In this document: positions 17,011 to 26,747 of the stretch, in pieces | How the letters are laid out: every line of letters begins with the position of its first letter | How positions within the stretch are numbered: the stretch's first letter is position 1 | Assembly: GCF_026241755.1 (NCBI RefSeq) | Contig: NZ_JAPJDA010000018.1 | Location: 31,595-95,594 of the forward strand | DNA length: 64,000 bases | Source: Salinimicrobium profundisediminis | GTDB lineage: Bacteria > Bacteroidota > Bacteroidia > Flavobacteriales > Flavobacteriaceae | Direction: 5' to 3' | Program-made: the position numbers and the translations under genes | Notes under the pieces: model-generated | Told to the model about the DNA's origin: nothing | What the model saw: the letters and a program-made list of their open reading frames with translations, nothing else | Database searches by the model: none

Positions 17011-17018
17011 CAAAGATA
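17011..17018 (-). promoter_or_regulatory. Candidate -7 box upstream of sprE
   Basis: TATCTTTG on the minus strand matches TAnnTTTG. It would give a leader of roughly 95 nt before sprE. No clear -33 TTG at ideal spacing was seen, so this is only a candidate. Confidence 0.35.
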
Positions 17019-17070
17019 CAGACTTCTAAATCTTCGGCATTAAATAAATATCTTTAAAGACAGCGGGCAT

Positions 17071-17949
17071 TTATTTCCTGTTCCTTAAAAGTAAACTTTG
17101 CAGGTAATAAATTCCCGAACGGCTTTGATAATAATTTACAATCCCTGCAAAAATAAGAAGCTGCGCAGCCACAGAAAACACAGAACCTTCAAACCCAAAT
17201 TCGCCGCCATTGAACAAATTAGCTGAAGTGTAATTAATCTCAATTAAGGAGTATACATCCAGGCCACTTACATTGAACCCAAAATGCGTTTGGAAAAGGT
17301 TCCATCCAAAGTGCAACCCAATAGGGAACCACAAATTCCTGGTGTACAGGTAAGAAACTCCAAGGATCATCCCTGCAAAAAAAAGGTCAATGAAACTAAA
17401 AAGGCTCATATTTGGGTTGGCCCCATGCATCAAAGAAAAAATAACGGAAGAAATAATGATCGCTATATATTTATTGGTTGAAAGCATCAAATTCTTAAGC
17501 ACATATCCTCTCACTAAAGTTTCTTCTACAACTGCAATGACGAGAAAGAACAATATTGATATCAACAATTCATAAATATCAAAATTCACTCCGGAATAAC
17601 TTATTTCTCCTATTCCCATCAGTATAAGAAACCCCGAGAACATGGTAATAAATCCCACCAATGTTCCCGTCACAAAATCGGCTAGCCGGCCTTTTGTCTG
17701 AAAACCTAACTGCACGAATTTCTCCTTATCAATGTATTTCATAAAAATCCAGAGCACCAGGAAAGTGCCTAAAAGATCAAAAAAGGAGGAAATCAAGTGT
17801 TCTTTAGAACTAATACTCGACAGAGGATCATCAATAGAATTTCCGGCTACTGCCAAACCTATAAATTGAAAAACTCCTACTATCAACAGGTAAGGAAACA
17901 AGAACAGAAGAATTCTTGCCCAGCCTGCAATTTTAAATTCTCTACTCAT
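17071..17949 (-). CDS. CPBP family intramembrane glutamic endopeptidase
   Basis: A 292-residue polytopic membrane protein with about eight helices. The CPBP (Abi/Rce1-like) motifs are complete: EETLVRGY with Glu142, Glu143 and Arg147; FSLMH with His175; and HFGWN with His213 and Asn217. Members are membrane proteases of the Rce1 type or membrane-bound immunity and processing proteins. The gene lies 43 nt downstream of the ABC ATPase gene, so processing or regulation linked to that transporter is possible but unproven. The nearby transporter has no peptide substrate gene that I can see. Confidence 0.92.
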   Translation of the reverse strand: MSREFKIAGWARILLFLFPYLLIVGVFQFIGLAVAGNSIDDPLSSISSKEHLISSFFDLLGTFLVLWIFMKYIDKEKFVQLGFQTKGRLADFVTGTLVGFITMFSGFLILMGIGEISYSGVNFDIYELLISILFFLVIAVVEETLVRGYVLKNLMLSTNKYIAIIISSVIFSLMHGANPNMSLFSFIDLFFAGMILGVSYLYTRNLWFPIGLHFGWNLFQTHFGFNVSGLDVYSLIEINYTSANLFNGGEFGFEGSVFSVAAQLLIFAGIVNYYQSRSGIYYLQSLLLRNRK

Positions 17950-17992
17950 GAAATACTGCTAAACCACCAGGAAAAATTATTGGTAGCGCACG

Positions 17993-18742
17993 TTAAACTT
18001 CAGATTTAAAAGAATTTTCCTGCTGCTCCTCATCTACCTGCACCGCTGCCCCGGCAAAATATTGCTCCAGCTCTTTGAGAGTTGCTTCCGAAGTTTTAAT
18101 ATCATTCACAACGTGCCCTTTGTCGAGAACAACAATGCGTTCGCACACCTCGGTCACATGAATAAGGTCATGGCTGGAGATCAAAACCGTCATCTCAGAA
18201 CCTGCCGTTAATTTCTTGATAAGCGCCTTAAGGCGTATCTGTGTACTTGGATCGAGGTTTGCAAAAGGCTCATCGAGAATAACCACTTCAGGATCACCTA
18301 TAAGAGCTGCAACTATTCCTACCTTCTTTTGATTTCCCTTTGACAGGTCTCGCAGGTATTTCTTTCTCCCCAGGATCTCTCCATTGAAGAATTCGTCAAA
18401 ATTCTGCAGAAAAGCAGCAACGTCGGCCTTATTGCGATTGCGAAGTTCTCCTACAAAATAGAAATATTCTTCGGGGGTGAGGTAGCCAATAAGAAAGCTC
18501 TCATCAATAAAAGAAGAGGTAAAAGGTTTCCAGGCCTCGCTTTGGCTTACCGTAATTTCATTATTAAAAATGCTCCCGGTTGTTGGCTGAATAAGGTCAA
18601 GCAAAAGGCTGAAAAATGTGGTTTTTCCGGCTCCGTTATTTCCCACCAGGCCAAAGCTTTGTCCTTTTGGGATCTCCAGATGTTCAACATCAAGTACCTT
18701 TGTACCGCCGTAAACTTTTGTAAGATTTGTAGCTGTTATCAT
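17993..18742 (-). CDS. ABC transporter ATP-binding protein
   Basis: I choose the ATG at 18742 (249 residues) because it stands right after the upstream stop (TAAGATG) and has an AGGAG sequence 5 nt ahead; the frame extends nine codons further up. The ATPase holds Walker A GNNGAGKTT, signature LSKGNQKK, Walker B VVILDEPFANLD and a switch His in SSHD. A glutamine-rich tail (about 230-249) ends the protein. The pattern fits an exporter-type ATPase working with the DUF5687 membrane protein encoded just upstream. Substrate is unknown. Confidence 0.95.
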   Translation of the reverse strand: MITATNLTKVYGGTKVLDVEHLEIPKGQSFGLVGNNGAGKTTFFSLLLDLIQPTTGSIFNNEITVSQSEAWKPFTSSFIDESFLIGYLTPEEYFYFVGELRNRNKADVAAFLQNFDEFFNGEILGRKKYLRDLSKGNQKKVGIVAALIGDPEVVILDEPFANLDPSTQIRLKALIKKLTAGSEMTVLISSHDLIHVTEVCERIVVLDKGHVVNDIKTSEATLKELEQYFAGAAVQVDEEQQENSFKSEV

Positions 18743-18743
18743 C

Positions 18744-20228
18744 TTATTCTCCTGTTTGTTTAAAGCCATTGATCATGGCGTATTTATTTTTTCTGTAAGC
18801 CTCGGTTATTTGTTCCATTATGGCTTTTTTAAATATTATGCCCAGCAATCCTAAAGCTGCCAAAACTATGGTGGCAACTTCAAAGGAAACAAATTTATTC
18901 AGCACCCAAAATATGAGTATGGGCATAATAAGTAAGGGCAGGCCTACCAGCCATTGTGCCGCTCCTGTTCCCTGGTAGTTCATAAAAGGGCTTTTTTCAA
19001 GGTCTATTCTTTTCCTGTTAAAAGATCCGGCAAATAAGAGTACCGGCACATTGATCCCAATATTGTAAATGGCGCATACAATATTGATTACCAGTATTTT
19101 ATATCCAAAAAACACATAAGGAGTGGTTAAAATAGTCAAAATCACAATGCTGAAGATGATAAGTGCTGCCTTGGCATTGAGGTACTGCTTAAGCGGAATA
19201 TTTTGCGCCATCATCATAGAATAATACGAAGAATCCCAGGCAGGAATGAACTGCCCGAAGTTGATCATAAAGATGCCGGTCATAAAGATGCCGACAAAAA
19301 CGAACACCGAAGGCAAATCCTGATAGGTGTCCTGCGGATAAAAGATCATGCCGTAGCCCATGATGAGCAGCGAAATAAATATGAGGGTTTTGGGCCTCTT
19401 ATTGCGCCAGATTAGCTTAAGGTCAAGCTGAAGGAAAGGTGCTATACCTCCAAAGCGGCGAAGCCATGCAAAATCCTGTGACTTTGCCTCGGTTACTTTA
19501 GCCTTGAGCGATTCATCAAGGTAGAACCTGCTTTTAAGAACCTTCTGGTTCCATTTAAAAAGAGCAAAGGCAAGCAGGAGTGGCAGGAGTGCCAAAAATG
19601 GCATTTCGAGCACATAGTTTAGTCCGCTCGCAAAAACTTCAGTGATACTAAAAATATCAAATCTCTCAAGGCCATAAAGTGCAAGAGCGATAATAAGATA
19701 AGGAAGCAGCGCCTTGAGGTCATCTGCAAACTTCTTTTTCAGAAGAAAATTGAGATAATTTATGCACAAGATAAGCCCAATTACAGCCACCGCCCAGGCC
19801 GTTATGGAAAGAACCGAATATTCAGTCTTATATCCTGTAAAGACCGCAAACGGAACAAACAACAATAGCGGCAAAAAGTTGAAAAAAGAAAACAGGGAGC
19901 GGAATAACACGTAATTTACCACCTTAGACTTGAGAATGGGTAAGGACAGTAATGGTTTTATGGTCATTACCGGAAGCGTTTGCAGCATAAAGCGCATTAG
20001 CAGTTCCAGTGCGAGATAGACCAGTAGAAACCTATTAACTATTTGCAGTGGCTCCTGTTCCGGGAAAGCTTCCTTGAGCAAAGGGTACAGGCCAATCCCC
20101 AGCGTGAGGAACACCAGTGAGAAATAAATCGCGATAAAGGCCATGAATATCTTGAGCCCCATACTCCTGCCAAAGCTGGCCGAGCGGTAAAAAGCCTTCC
20201 ATTGAAGAGAAATAAACCTTTGATACAT
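18744..20228 (-). CDS. DUF5687 membrane protein, probable ABC permease
   Basis: A 494-residue protein with about 12 hydrophobic helices and a soluble loop near 230-260 (FYLDESLKAKVTEAKSQDF). It matches DUF5687, a Bacteroidota family found next to an ABC-2-type ATPase. It begins MYQRFISLQWKAFYRSASFG, typical for the family. With the ATPase gene 1 nt downstream it probably forms an exporter of unknown substrate. An inverted repeat upstream suggests control by a repressor. Confidence 0.88.
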   Translation of the reverse strand: MYQRFISLQWKAFYRSASFGRSMGLKIFMAFIAIYFSLVFLTLGIGLYPLLKEAFPEQEPLQIVNRFLLVYLALELLMRFMLQTLPVMTIKPLLSLPILKSKVVNYVLFRSLFSFFNFLPLLLFVPFAVFTGYKTEYSVLSITAWAVAVIGLILCINYLNFLLKKKFADDLKALLPYLIIALALYGLERFDIFSITEVFASGLNYVLEMPFLALLPLLLAFALFKWNQKVLKSRFYLDESLKAKVTEAKSQDFAWLRRFGGIAPFLQLDLKLIWRNKRPKTLIFISLLIMGYGMIFYPQDTYQDLPSVFVFVGIFMTGIFMINFGQFIPAWDSSYYSMMMAQNIPLKQYLNAKAALIIFSIVILTILTTPYVFFGYKILVINIVCAIYNIGINVPVLLFAGSFNRKRIDLEKSPFMNYQGTGAAQWLVGLPLLIMPILIFWVLNKFVSFEVATIVLAALGLLGIIFKKAIMEQITEAYRKNKYAMINGFKQTGE

Positions 20229-20231
20229 TGT

Positions 20232-20253
20232 ATTACTTTACCTTACAAGTAAT
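20232..20253. promoter_or_regulatory. Candidate operator (7-bp inverted repeat) before the ABC operon
   Basis: ATTACTT and AAGTAAT form a perfect inverted repeat with an 8-nt centre, 4-25 nt upstream of the DUF5687 start. Size and position suit a dimeric repressor; GntR/YtrA-type regulators often control such ABC operons, but no regulator gene is next to it here. Confidence 0.4.
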
Positions 20254-20295
20254 GAAATTTACGATTTTGTTACAGAAATAAATTCTCATACTTTG

Positions 20296-20303
20296 TATTT
20301 TTG
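20296..20303 (+). promoter_or_regulatory. Candidate -7 box for the PaaE-like gene
   Basis: TATTTTTG matches TAnnTTTG and lies 18 nt before the ATG at 20322, which supports that ATG over the upstream TTG at 20301. A TTG at a good -33 distance was not found. Confidence 0.4.
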
Positions 20304-20321
20304 TCGGCAAATACCCAAAAA

Positions 20322-21374
20322 ATGAGCAAATTCTTTCCGTTAAAGATTAAAAATATAATCAGGGAAACAGCAGAGGCAGTGAGTCTCGAATTTGAAATAC
20401 CACAGGAATTAAAAACCGAATTTTCCTTTAAAGCAGGACAATACGTTACACTTAAAACCACTATAGAAGGAAAAGAAGTTCGTAGAGCCTATTCCCTTTG
20501 TACTCCGCCTACAGATGATACCTTCAAGGTTACTGTAAAAGAAGTGAAAAGCGGAACTTTCTCGGTACTGGCCAATAACAAATTAAAAGCCGGAGATGTA
20601 CTGGAAGTGCATCCTCCCGAAGGTAAATTTATCTTTGAACCGGTACAGGATGGCCACCCTCACACCTATGCAGCTTTTGCAGCCGGGAGCGGGATAACTC
20701 CTGTATTGTCTATTCTAAAAACAGTACTACAGCAAGAGAAACACAGCCGTTTTGTACTTGTGTACGGTAACCGCACTCCAGACGAAACCATCTTTTTTAA
20801 AGAACTACTGCAGCTACAGGCAGCGCACCCCGACAGGCTTTTTATCGAGTTTGTTTACAGCAGGTGTAACGAAGAAAACTGCCACTACGGAAGGATTGAT
20901 GAAGGCACGGTGAATTACGTGCTGAAAAACAGGTTTAACGATACCAATTTTACCCGCTTCTATCTTTGTGGGCCTGAAGAAATGATCAATAAAGTTTCTG
21001 AAGTCCTCCTGAAGAACAACATCACAAAAGAGCAGGTTCTTTTTGAACTCTTTAATACTGAAGTTGAAGGAGAAATTAAGTCTAATCTTGAGGGGGAAAC
21101 CCAGCTCACCATAAAAGTTGATGAAGAGGAGGTAACCCTGAGTATGCCCAAGAATAAGACTGTTTTACAAATGGCGCTAGACAATGATATCGATGTGCCC
21201 TACTCCTGCCAGGGCGGAATTTGCAGCAGCTGCGTTGCCCGAATTGTAGAAGGAACCGCCGAAATGGAAAAAAATTCCATTTTAGTAGATAGCGAGATCG
21301 AAGAAGGCCTTGTGCTAACCTGCCAGGCACATCCCACTTCAAGCACGTTGAAAGTGGATTATGATGATGTCTAG
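20322..21374 (+). CDS. PaaE-like ferredoxin-NAD(P)H oxidoreductase with 2Fe-2S domain
   Basis: Start chosen at the ATG giving MSKFFPLKIKNI (350 residues). Domains in order: FAD-binding barrel (RRAYSLCTPP near residue 55), NAD-binding domain (AAGSGITPVLSI near 118; LCGPEEMI near 225), and a C-terminal plant-type 2Fe-2S domain with Cys ligands in YSCQGGICSSCVAR and LTCQAHP. The family includes PaaE, the reductase of phenylacetyl-CoA epoxidase, and other electron-transfer reductases. No paaABCD genes are near, so an electron-transfer partner elsewhere is implied. It is divergent from the ABC operon and convergent with the SDR gene. Confidence 0.93.
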   Translation: MSKFFPLKIKNIIRETAEAVSLEFEIPQELKTEFSFKAGQYVTLKTTIEGKEVRRAYSLCTPPTDDTFKVTVKEVKSGTFSVLANNKLKAGDVLEVHPPEGKFIFEPVQDGHPHTYAAFAAGSGITPVLSILKTVLQQEKHSRFVLVYGNRTPDETIFFKELLQLQAAHPDRLFIEFVYSRCNEENCHYGRIDEGTVNYVLKNRFNDTNFTRFYLCGPEEMINKVSEVLLKNNITKEQVLFELFNTEVEGEIKSNLEGETQLTIKVDEEEVTLSMPKNKTVLQMALDNDIDVPYSCQGGICSSCVARIVEGTAEMEKNSILVDSEIEEGLVLTCQAHPTSSTLKVDYDDV

Positions 21375-21433
21375 AGAGATTAAAGAGACACTATCCACCT
21401 ACATTTGCGCCACTATATTGAGATCACAGCACA

Positions 21434-22216
21434 TTAAGTTAAAGATCTGTCCAGGTGAACATACCCGCCATCCACGAATAAAAACTGTCCTGTGGTATGA
21501 GCAGATTTCTCAGACAAAATAAAGGCGGCCAGATCGGCAATCTCCTCAACGCTAGTCATACGTTTGCCTAAAGGGATTTTTGATGTAATACTTTTCAACT
21601 TACTCCCGGGATCATCAAAAGAACTCAGCCAGTTTTTATACAAAGGGGTGAAAGCTTCTGCCGGTAAAATAGCATTCACCCTTATTTTAAAGGGCAAAAG
21701 CTCGGCAGCCCACTCTCTTGTAAGCGCTAATTGTGCACCTTTAGCAGCGGCATAACCCGAGGTGTTACCCTGGCCTGTGAGAGCTACCTTTGAACTAATG
21801 TTAATAATGTTACCCTTAGATTCTTTTAGATGAGGCAGGCAATAATGTGCCATTTCATAATAGTGATTCAAATTATTGAATACTGATTTAGAAAAGCTCT
21901 CTGGATTACCATTTTCAAGACCTACACCATCATTTGCGCCAGCGTTATTCACCAGTGCATCTATTTTTCCATATTTCTCTTTTACAGCTAGTACCAGTTC
22001 TTTGCAAGTACCATCAATATTGAGATCTCCCTGCAAGAAGTATGCTTTTTGACCTATATTTATTAATTCAGACTCCAGCAACTTTCCAGATTTCGCATTT
22101 CTTCCTATAAATACAGGAATTGCTCCTTCCTGTGCCACACACCTGGAAATTGCTCCTCCAATTCCCTGCATCCCACCGGTTATCAATATAACTTTATTTG
22201 TAAGGCCTAAGTCCAT
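21434..22216 (-). CDS. SDR family dehydrogenase, likely sugar (fucose) oxidation
   Basis: A 260-residue classical short-chain dehydrogenase: cofactor loop TGGMQGIGG at about 14-22, NNAGAND at about 89-95, catalytic Ser in NISSK, and Tyr/Lys in GYAAAKG near 153-159. The Asp/Arg pattern after strand two (FIGRNAKSG) hints at NADP or mixed use. It is the last gene of the fucosidase operon, 2 nt after the GH29 stop. From context it may oxidise L-fucose or a fuconate intermediate; the sequence alone does not give the substrate. It is the only intact catabolic enzyme left in this locus. Confidence 0.88.
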   Translation of the reverse strand: MDLGLTNKVILITGGMQGIGGAISRCVAQEGAIPVFIGRNAKSGKLLESELINIGQKAYFLQGDLNIDGTCKELVLAVKEKYGKIDALVNNAGANDGVGLENGNPESFSKSVFNNLNHYYEMAHYCLPHLKESKGNIINISSKVALTGQGNTSGYAAAKGAQLALTREWAAELLPFKIRVNAILPAEAFTPLYKNWLSSFDDPGSKLKSITSKIPLGKRMTSVEEIADLAAFILSEKSAHTTGQFLFVDGGYVHLDRSLT

Positions 22217-22218
22217 AT

Positions 22219-24324
22219 TTATTTCTGGTTTACTGTTATTACACTTAGCTCTCCAATAGAAATAGCACCACTATTATCTGTGCTTCTTACACCTTTAAGT
22301 TTAATGTACCTTGCTTCAACAGGCTCAAAACCTACCTTTTGCTCAATAGGGTTGTTACGAATGTTGCCAAATTCACCTGAAGCTGCTTGGTCCCAGTTTT
22401 GATTGTCTTTACTCACTTTAAAAATATAATCTGAAATAGTTCCAAATGACCATCTATCCTGCGAAGGGTGATAAGTAAAACCCTTCAGAAGGTAATCCCT
22501 GCCCAAATCAATCACCACTTCCTGTGGTAACTCCTCATTTTTTGTTGATGCCCACCAGGTACTCTTATCTTCATCAATAATTTTGAAAACTTCTTTGGTG
22601 TCACCAGAAGTCGCGCTTATAACTTTCCAGTTGGTCTTCGGAATATCAAAATTTACAGTTCTTAATTCACTGTACCTTCCGCTTAGAGGATCATAGGCCA
22701 CTGCTTTTACAGTAACCGGCTCTTCTCCGTCAATACCTCCTTTGTACCTGTAAGAATCCTGGTTTGGTTCAGTCCCGTCTAGAGTATAATAGATATGCAC
22801 GTTTTCATCGGGAACCTGCAGGGTAATCACTCCGTTTTTTGACCTGGAAACTTCAGGAGCTACCAACAATGCGGGAGCATTATACACTTCAATATTCGAT
22901 ATTAAAGGACTGGCTTTGGAATCCAGAATATTTAGTCTTAGAGCAGATGCTTTGATTAGGTCAAACCTCAAAATTCTTTTATAGCCTATGGTTGTTTGGC
23001 GATCTATTTCATGCCATTCCCCATTAACAAGGCCTTCTATAGTGAAAGATTTTACCCTCTGTCCAAGAGGAATATACTCCTGTACCAGGAATCTATTAAA
23101 AACAACATCTTTACCAAAATCTAACGTAAGAGAACTTTTAATTTCGTTTTTACCAGGAGACCAATAGGTTTCCTTATTACCGTCTACGGTGTTTTTTGCA
23201 GAAAATTTTGAATCATTATTTCTTAATTTACTTGCACTCACTTCTATATTCTGAGCCAGATTATTTTTAAAATCCTCATCCAGTTTTTCTCTCAGCTTCA
23301 TTAACTGCTTTATATCATTCCCATGAATAAGCCCTCTCCTGTCTACCGGAATGTTTAACAGCAGGGAAGCATTTCTTCCAACAGACTCGTAATAGATATC
23401 GAGCAAATGCGGGAGAGATTTTACCAGGTGATCTTCCTGCGGGTGATAATACCAGCCCGGCCTTATTGAAACATCGGCCTCTCCGGGCACCCAGTGAGTT
23501 CCATCGGCATGCCCGTACTGCAATTCTTTATGTTTGCCCGATCCTGCATATACTTCGGCTTTACGAATTAGAGACCAATTTGTTTTACCCGCTACACCTT
23601 CTTCATTCCCTATCCATCTAATATCGGGACCATTATCTCCAAAAATTACAGCATCCGGCTGATGCTTTCTAATTATTGAATATACCTTATCCCACTGATA
23701 GTAACTTCTGTGATCTATTTTCCGATTCTCATTGGCACCTCCGTAATAACCCGTACCACCGTTAGCACCATCAAACCAAACTTCGAAAAGAGGACCATAA
23801 TTGGTCATTAGTTCTTCCAATTGTCTATGAAAAACCTTCACATATTCTTCCCTGCCATATTCGGCATGGTTTCTATCCCAGGGGGAAAGATAAACACCAA
23901 ACCCAAGATCAAATTCTTCACAAGCTTTTGCAAGTTCTTTTACGAGATCTCCCTCACCATTTTTCCATGGAGAATTTTTCACAGAATGTTCTGTCGTTTC
24001 TGAAGGCCAGAGACAAAACCCGTCATGATGTTTTGCAGTAATTATTATTCCCTTCATACCAGCCTCCTTTGCCACTTTTACCCACTGCCGCACATCTAAT
24101 TCTGTGGGATTAAATTGTTCAGGTGATTCCCCTCCTTCTCCCCATTCGCGGTTTGTAAAGGTGTTCATATTGAAATGAATAAAAGCATAATATTCCATTT
24201 CCTGCCAGTTTAACTGACGTTGGGAAGGAAGGGGCCCCACAGGGTCGGCGATCTCCTGTGCCTGTAAAAGATTAAAAAACAAAAAGAAATAACCTATAAG
24301 ACTCATGCGATGTAGTATATTCAT
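22219..24324 (-). CDS. GH29 alpha-L-fucosidase with discoidin-type domains (A)
   Basis: A 701-residue secreted enzyme. Signal peptide to about residue 22; GH29 catalytic barrel at about 30-345 with the nucleophile Asp in EVWFDGANGG near residue 187; a discoidin (F5/8 type C) domain near 355-470 (NTVDGNKETYWSPG); a chitobiase-type linker domain with YYTLDGTEPN near 510; and a second discoidin domain near 570-700 (IDEDKSTWWAS). The WFDGANGG form with discoidin modules resembles GH29-B enzymes acting on alpha-1,3/1,4-fucosyl branches, which is an inference. It releases fucose outside or in the periplasm and lies 41 nt downstream of the GH95 gene. Confidence 0.93.
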   Translation of the reverse strand: MNILHRMSLIGYFFLFFNLLQAQEIADPVGPLPSQRQLNWQEMEYYAFIHFNMNTFTNREWGEGGESPEQFNPTELDVRQWVKVAKEAGMKGIIITAKHHDGFCLWPSETTEHSVKNSPWKNGEGDLVKELAKACEEFDLGFGVYLSPWDRNHAEYGREEYVKVFHRQLEELMTNYGPLFEVWFDGANGGTGYYGGANENRKIDHRSYYQWDKVYSIIRKHQPDAVIFGDNGPDIRWIGNEEGVAGKTNWSLIRKAEVYAGSGKHKELQYGHADGTHWVPGEADVSIRPGWYYHPQEDHLVKSLPHLLDIYYESVGRNASLLLNIPVDRRGLIHGNDIKQLMKLREKLDEDFKNNLAQNIEVSASKLRNNDSKFSAKNTVDGNKETYWSPGKNEIKSSLTLDFGKDVVFNRFLVQEYIPLGQRVKSFTIEGLVNGEWHEIDRQTTIGYKRILRFDLIKASALRLNILDSKASPLISNIEVYNAPALLVAPEVSRSKNGVITLQVPDENVHIYYTLDGTEPNQDSYRYKGGIDGEEPVTVKAVAYDPLSGRYSELRTVNFDIPKTNWKVISATSGDTKEVFKIIDEDKSTWWASTKNEELPQEVVIDLGRDYLLKGFTYHPSQDRWSFGTISDYIFKVSKDNQNWDQAASGEFGNIRNNPIEQKVGFEPVEARYIKLKGVRSTDNSGAISIGELSVITVNQK

Positions 24325-24365
24325 GTTTAAATAAGTTTTACAACCTTCTTTTCTTTTGAAGAATG

Positions 24366-26747
24366 CTATTTTTTTATTTGAAGTTTAGCGTTAAGCCGCA
24401 CTTTCTTTCCTGCAGGTAAGTCAACTTCAACCTCTCTTTCCGCATATACAATCTTCTGAAGACTGTTTTTATTCGCCTTTAGAATTAACTCCTTTAACTT
24501 CCCGTTTTCCCATATAATATCAACCTCAATATTTCCCCTTGCCTTTAATCCTGAAATACTCCCCTCTTTCCAGGCTTCGGGAAGCGCAGGAAGTATCCTC
24601 AAAAATCCTTCGTGTGACTGAAGCAGCATTTCGGCAATTCCTGCTGTAAACCCAAAATTCCCGTCTATTTGAAAAGGAGGGTGCAAATCGAATAGATTCT
24701 TTGCCAGGGATATCTGCATGAATTTATTTACATTACTTTTTGCTGATTCTCCATCTAGTAAGCGTGCATCAAAGTTAATCATCCACGCCCGACTCCAGCC
24801 GGTACCGGCACCACCATGTTTCAATCTAAAATCAATAGAATTTCTTGCTGCAGCAAAAGCTTTTCGAGTTGCGGGGGTAATATCATCGCCTGGGTGAAGT
24901 GCATATAGGTGAGAAAGATGTCTATGCCCCTTTTCTGTTTCTTCATAGGCTTCATTCCACTCTAGCAGTCGATTATCTGGCCCCACCACAATTCCGGGAA
25001 AAAGTGACTTATTTTTCTCCCGAACCTCTGCGATAAAATCATCTTCAATATTTAATATCTCTGCGGCTGCCAATACATTGTCAAATACCTCACCTATAAT
25101 TTGATGGCCCATAGCACTACCAAATGAAACTGCCGCTCTTTTCCCTTCTTCATTTATATAAGAGTTTTCGGGTGAGGTTTCTGGAAATGAAACCCACTTC
25201 TTAGATTTTTTATCCCATACCAGCCAGTCCAGATAAAATTCTGCAAAAGACTTAATGGCAGGATATGCCCGCTCCTCCAAAAATTCCCTGTCGTGGGTAA
25301 AGTTATAATGTTCCCAGTAATGTTGAGCCAACCAGCCCCCGCCATGAATCCAGCTGCCCCAGTAAGGTTGTTCTGCCCGCATGTAAGCCGAAGCCCAAAG
25401 ATCTGTCGCCTGATGCGCCACAGCCCCTCTCTCTATGCCATACTGTTCCCTGGCGGTAATTCGGCCTCTCTCAATAAGCCTATCGGTAAAATCGAATAAT
25501 GGCTGATGAAACTCACTTAAATTAGTCACCTCAGCAGGCCAGTAATTCATTTGTAGATTAACATTAAGGTGGTAATCGGCATTCCACGGTGCCGCAAGAT
25601 GGTCATTCCACAAACCCTGGAGGTTTGCAGGATTGGTACCGGGTCTTGAGGATGAAATAAGAAGATATCTTCCAAATTGAAAAAGATCTGATACCAGATC
25701 CAAATCTTCTTCCCCTTTGGCTAAGTTTTGCAGCCGACGATCTGTTGGTAATTTGCTGCTTTTATTCTTACCCAGTTGAAATTGAACCCTGTTGAAATAC
25801 TTTTGATGATCCTGCACATGTCTTTCGTAAAGTTTCTCATATCCTACTCCCGATAAACGATCTAAAACTTCCCTGTTTCTATTTTGAAAATCTTTAGTAT
25901 AAAATGAAGTATTTGCCACAAGTTTAATTGTGGCTTTTTTCACCCCCTGTAATATAAGGGTTCCATCTTTTGGTATCACTGTGCCCCCTTCATGATCTGT
26001 TTTCAATACAGTTTCAAATTGGACCCCATAATCTAAGGGTGCTGGTTGGGAATGTACCCTCCCACCGTATTGTGTCACCACTCCATTCATTGCAATCTCA
26101 GATGAATGAGGATTGCTTATTTGCACTGTGGAATGCCCCTCATCTTCCGGGCGATCTAACCGCAAAGTCAAATTCATCCCCTTTTCTGAATTGGTACCTA
26201 ATTCAATTACAAGTAAATCATCTGGTGCGCTGGTAAATACCTTTTGATAATATGCTGAGCCCTCTGAAGTGTAACTGATCACCACCTCAGCCGTATTTAG
26301 ATTTAAAAGACGCTTATAATTTTCTACAGACCCACGCTCGTGAAAATTGATGTACAGATCCCCTAAAGTTTGGTGAGATCGAACTATACCCTTATATGAA
26401 AACCGTTCTACAATCTCTTTATCTGCCTTTTCAATCTGGCCCTCTTCAATGAGCTCTCGAATATATTTGAGATCTTCAGGATTGCCTTTAGCATTCCCCC
26501 AGTCAGGCCCTCCCGGCCACATAGAATCTTCATTTAACTGAATCCTTTCATTTTTTGGATCTCCAAAGACCATGGCTCCTATTCTACCATTTCCTACAGG
26601 TAATGCCTCCAACCACTCGCTTGCGGGGGCATCATACCACAGTATATGCTCGGGAATTGAATCTGTTACGTTCTGAGCGTTTGCTTCTTTTATAGATAAC
26701 CAGAAGCTTAGAATTGCCAAAACAGAAAAAATAAACTTTTTCGTCAT
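24366..26747 (-). CDS. GH95 alpha-L-fucosidase
   Basis: A 793-residue secreted enzyme with signal peptide (about 1-24). The N-terminal beta-sandwich opens with LWYDAPASEWLEALPVGNGR and the (alpha/alpha)6 barrel carries the GH95 catalytic block: NLQGLWNDHLAAPWNADYH and NVNLQMNYWPAE (paired Asn residues), and DGNFGFTAGIAEML near 690 with the activating Asp. GH95 enzymes are inverting alpha-1,2-fucosidases; some act on alpha-galactosides. Its ATG overlaps the stop codon of the broken amidohydrolase gene (ATGA), so it was once translated in a coupled way with that gene. Its own ribosome entry may now be weak. Confidence 0.94.
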   Translation of the reverse strand: MTKKFIFSVLAILSFWLSIKEANAQNVTDSIPEHILWYDAPASEWLEALPVGNGRIGAMVFGDPKNERIQLNEDSMWPGGPDWGNAKGNPEDLKYIRELIEEGQIEKADKEIVERFSYKGIVRSHQTLGDLYINFHERGSVENYKRLLNLNTAEVVISYTSEGSAYYQKVFTSAPDDLLVIELGTNSEKGMNLTLRLDRPEDEGHSTVQISNPHSSEIAMNGVVTQYGGRVHSQPAPLDYGVQFETVLKTDHEGGTVIPKDGTLILQGVKKATIKLVANTSFYTKDFQNRNREVLDRLSGVGYEKLYERHVQDHQKYFNRVQFQLGKNKSSKLPTDRRLQNLAKGEEDLDLVSDLFQFGRYLLISSSRPGTNPANLQGLWNDHLAAPWNADYHLNVNLQMNYWPAEVTNLSEFHQPLFDFTDRLIERGRITAREQYGIERGAVAHQATDLWASAYMRAEQPYWGSWIHGGGWLAQHYWEHYNFTHDREFLEERAYPAIKSFAEFYLDWLVWDKKSKKWVSFPETSPENSYINEEGKRAAVSFGSAMGHQIIGEVFDNVLAAAEILNIEDDFIAEVREKNKSLFPGIVVGPDNRLLEWNEAYEETEKGHRHLSHLYALHPGDDITPATRKAFAAARNSIDFRLKHGGAGTGWSRAWMINFDARLLDGESAKSNVNKFMQISLAKNLFDLHPPFQIDGNFGFTAGIAEMLLQSHEGFLRILPALPEAWKEGSISGLKARGNIEVDIIWENGKLKELILKANKNSLQKIVYAEREVEVDLPAGKKVRLNAKLQIKK

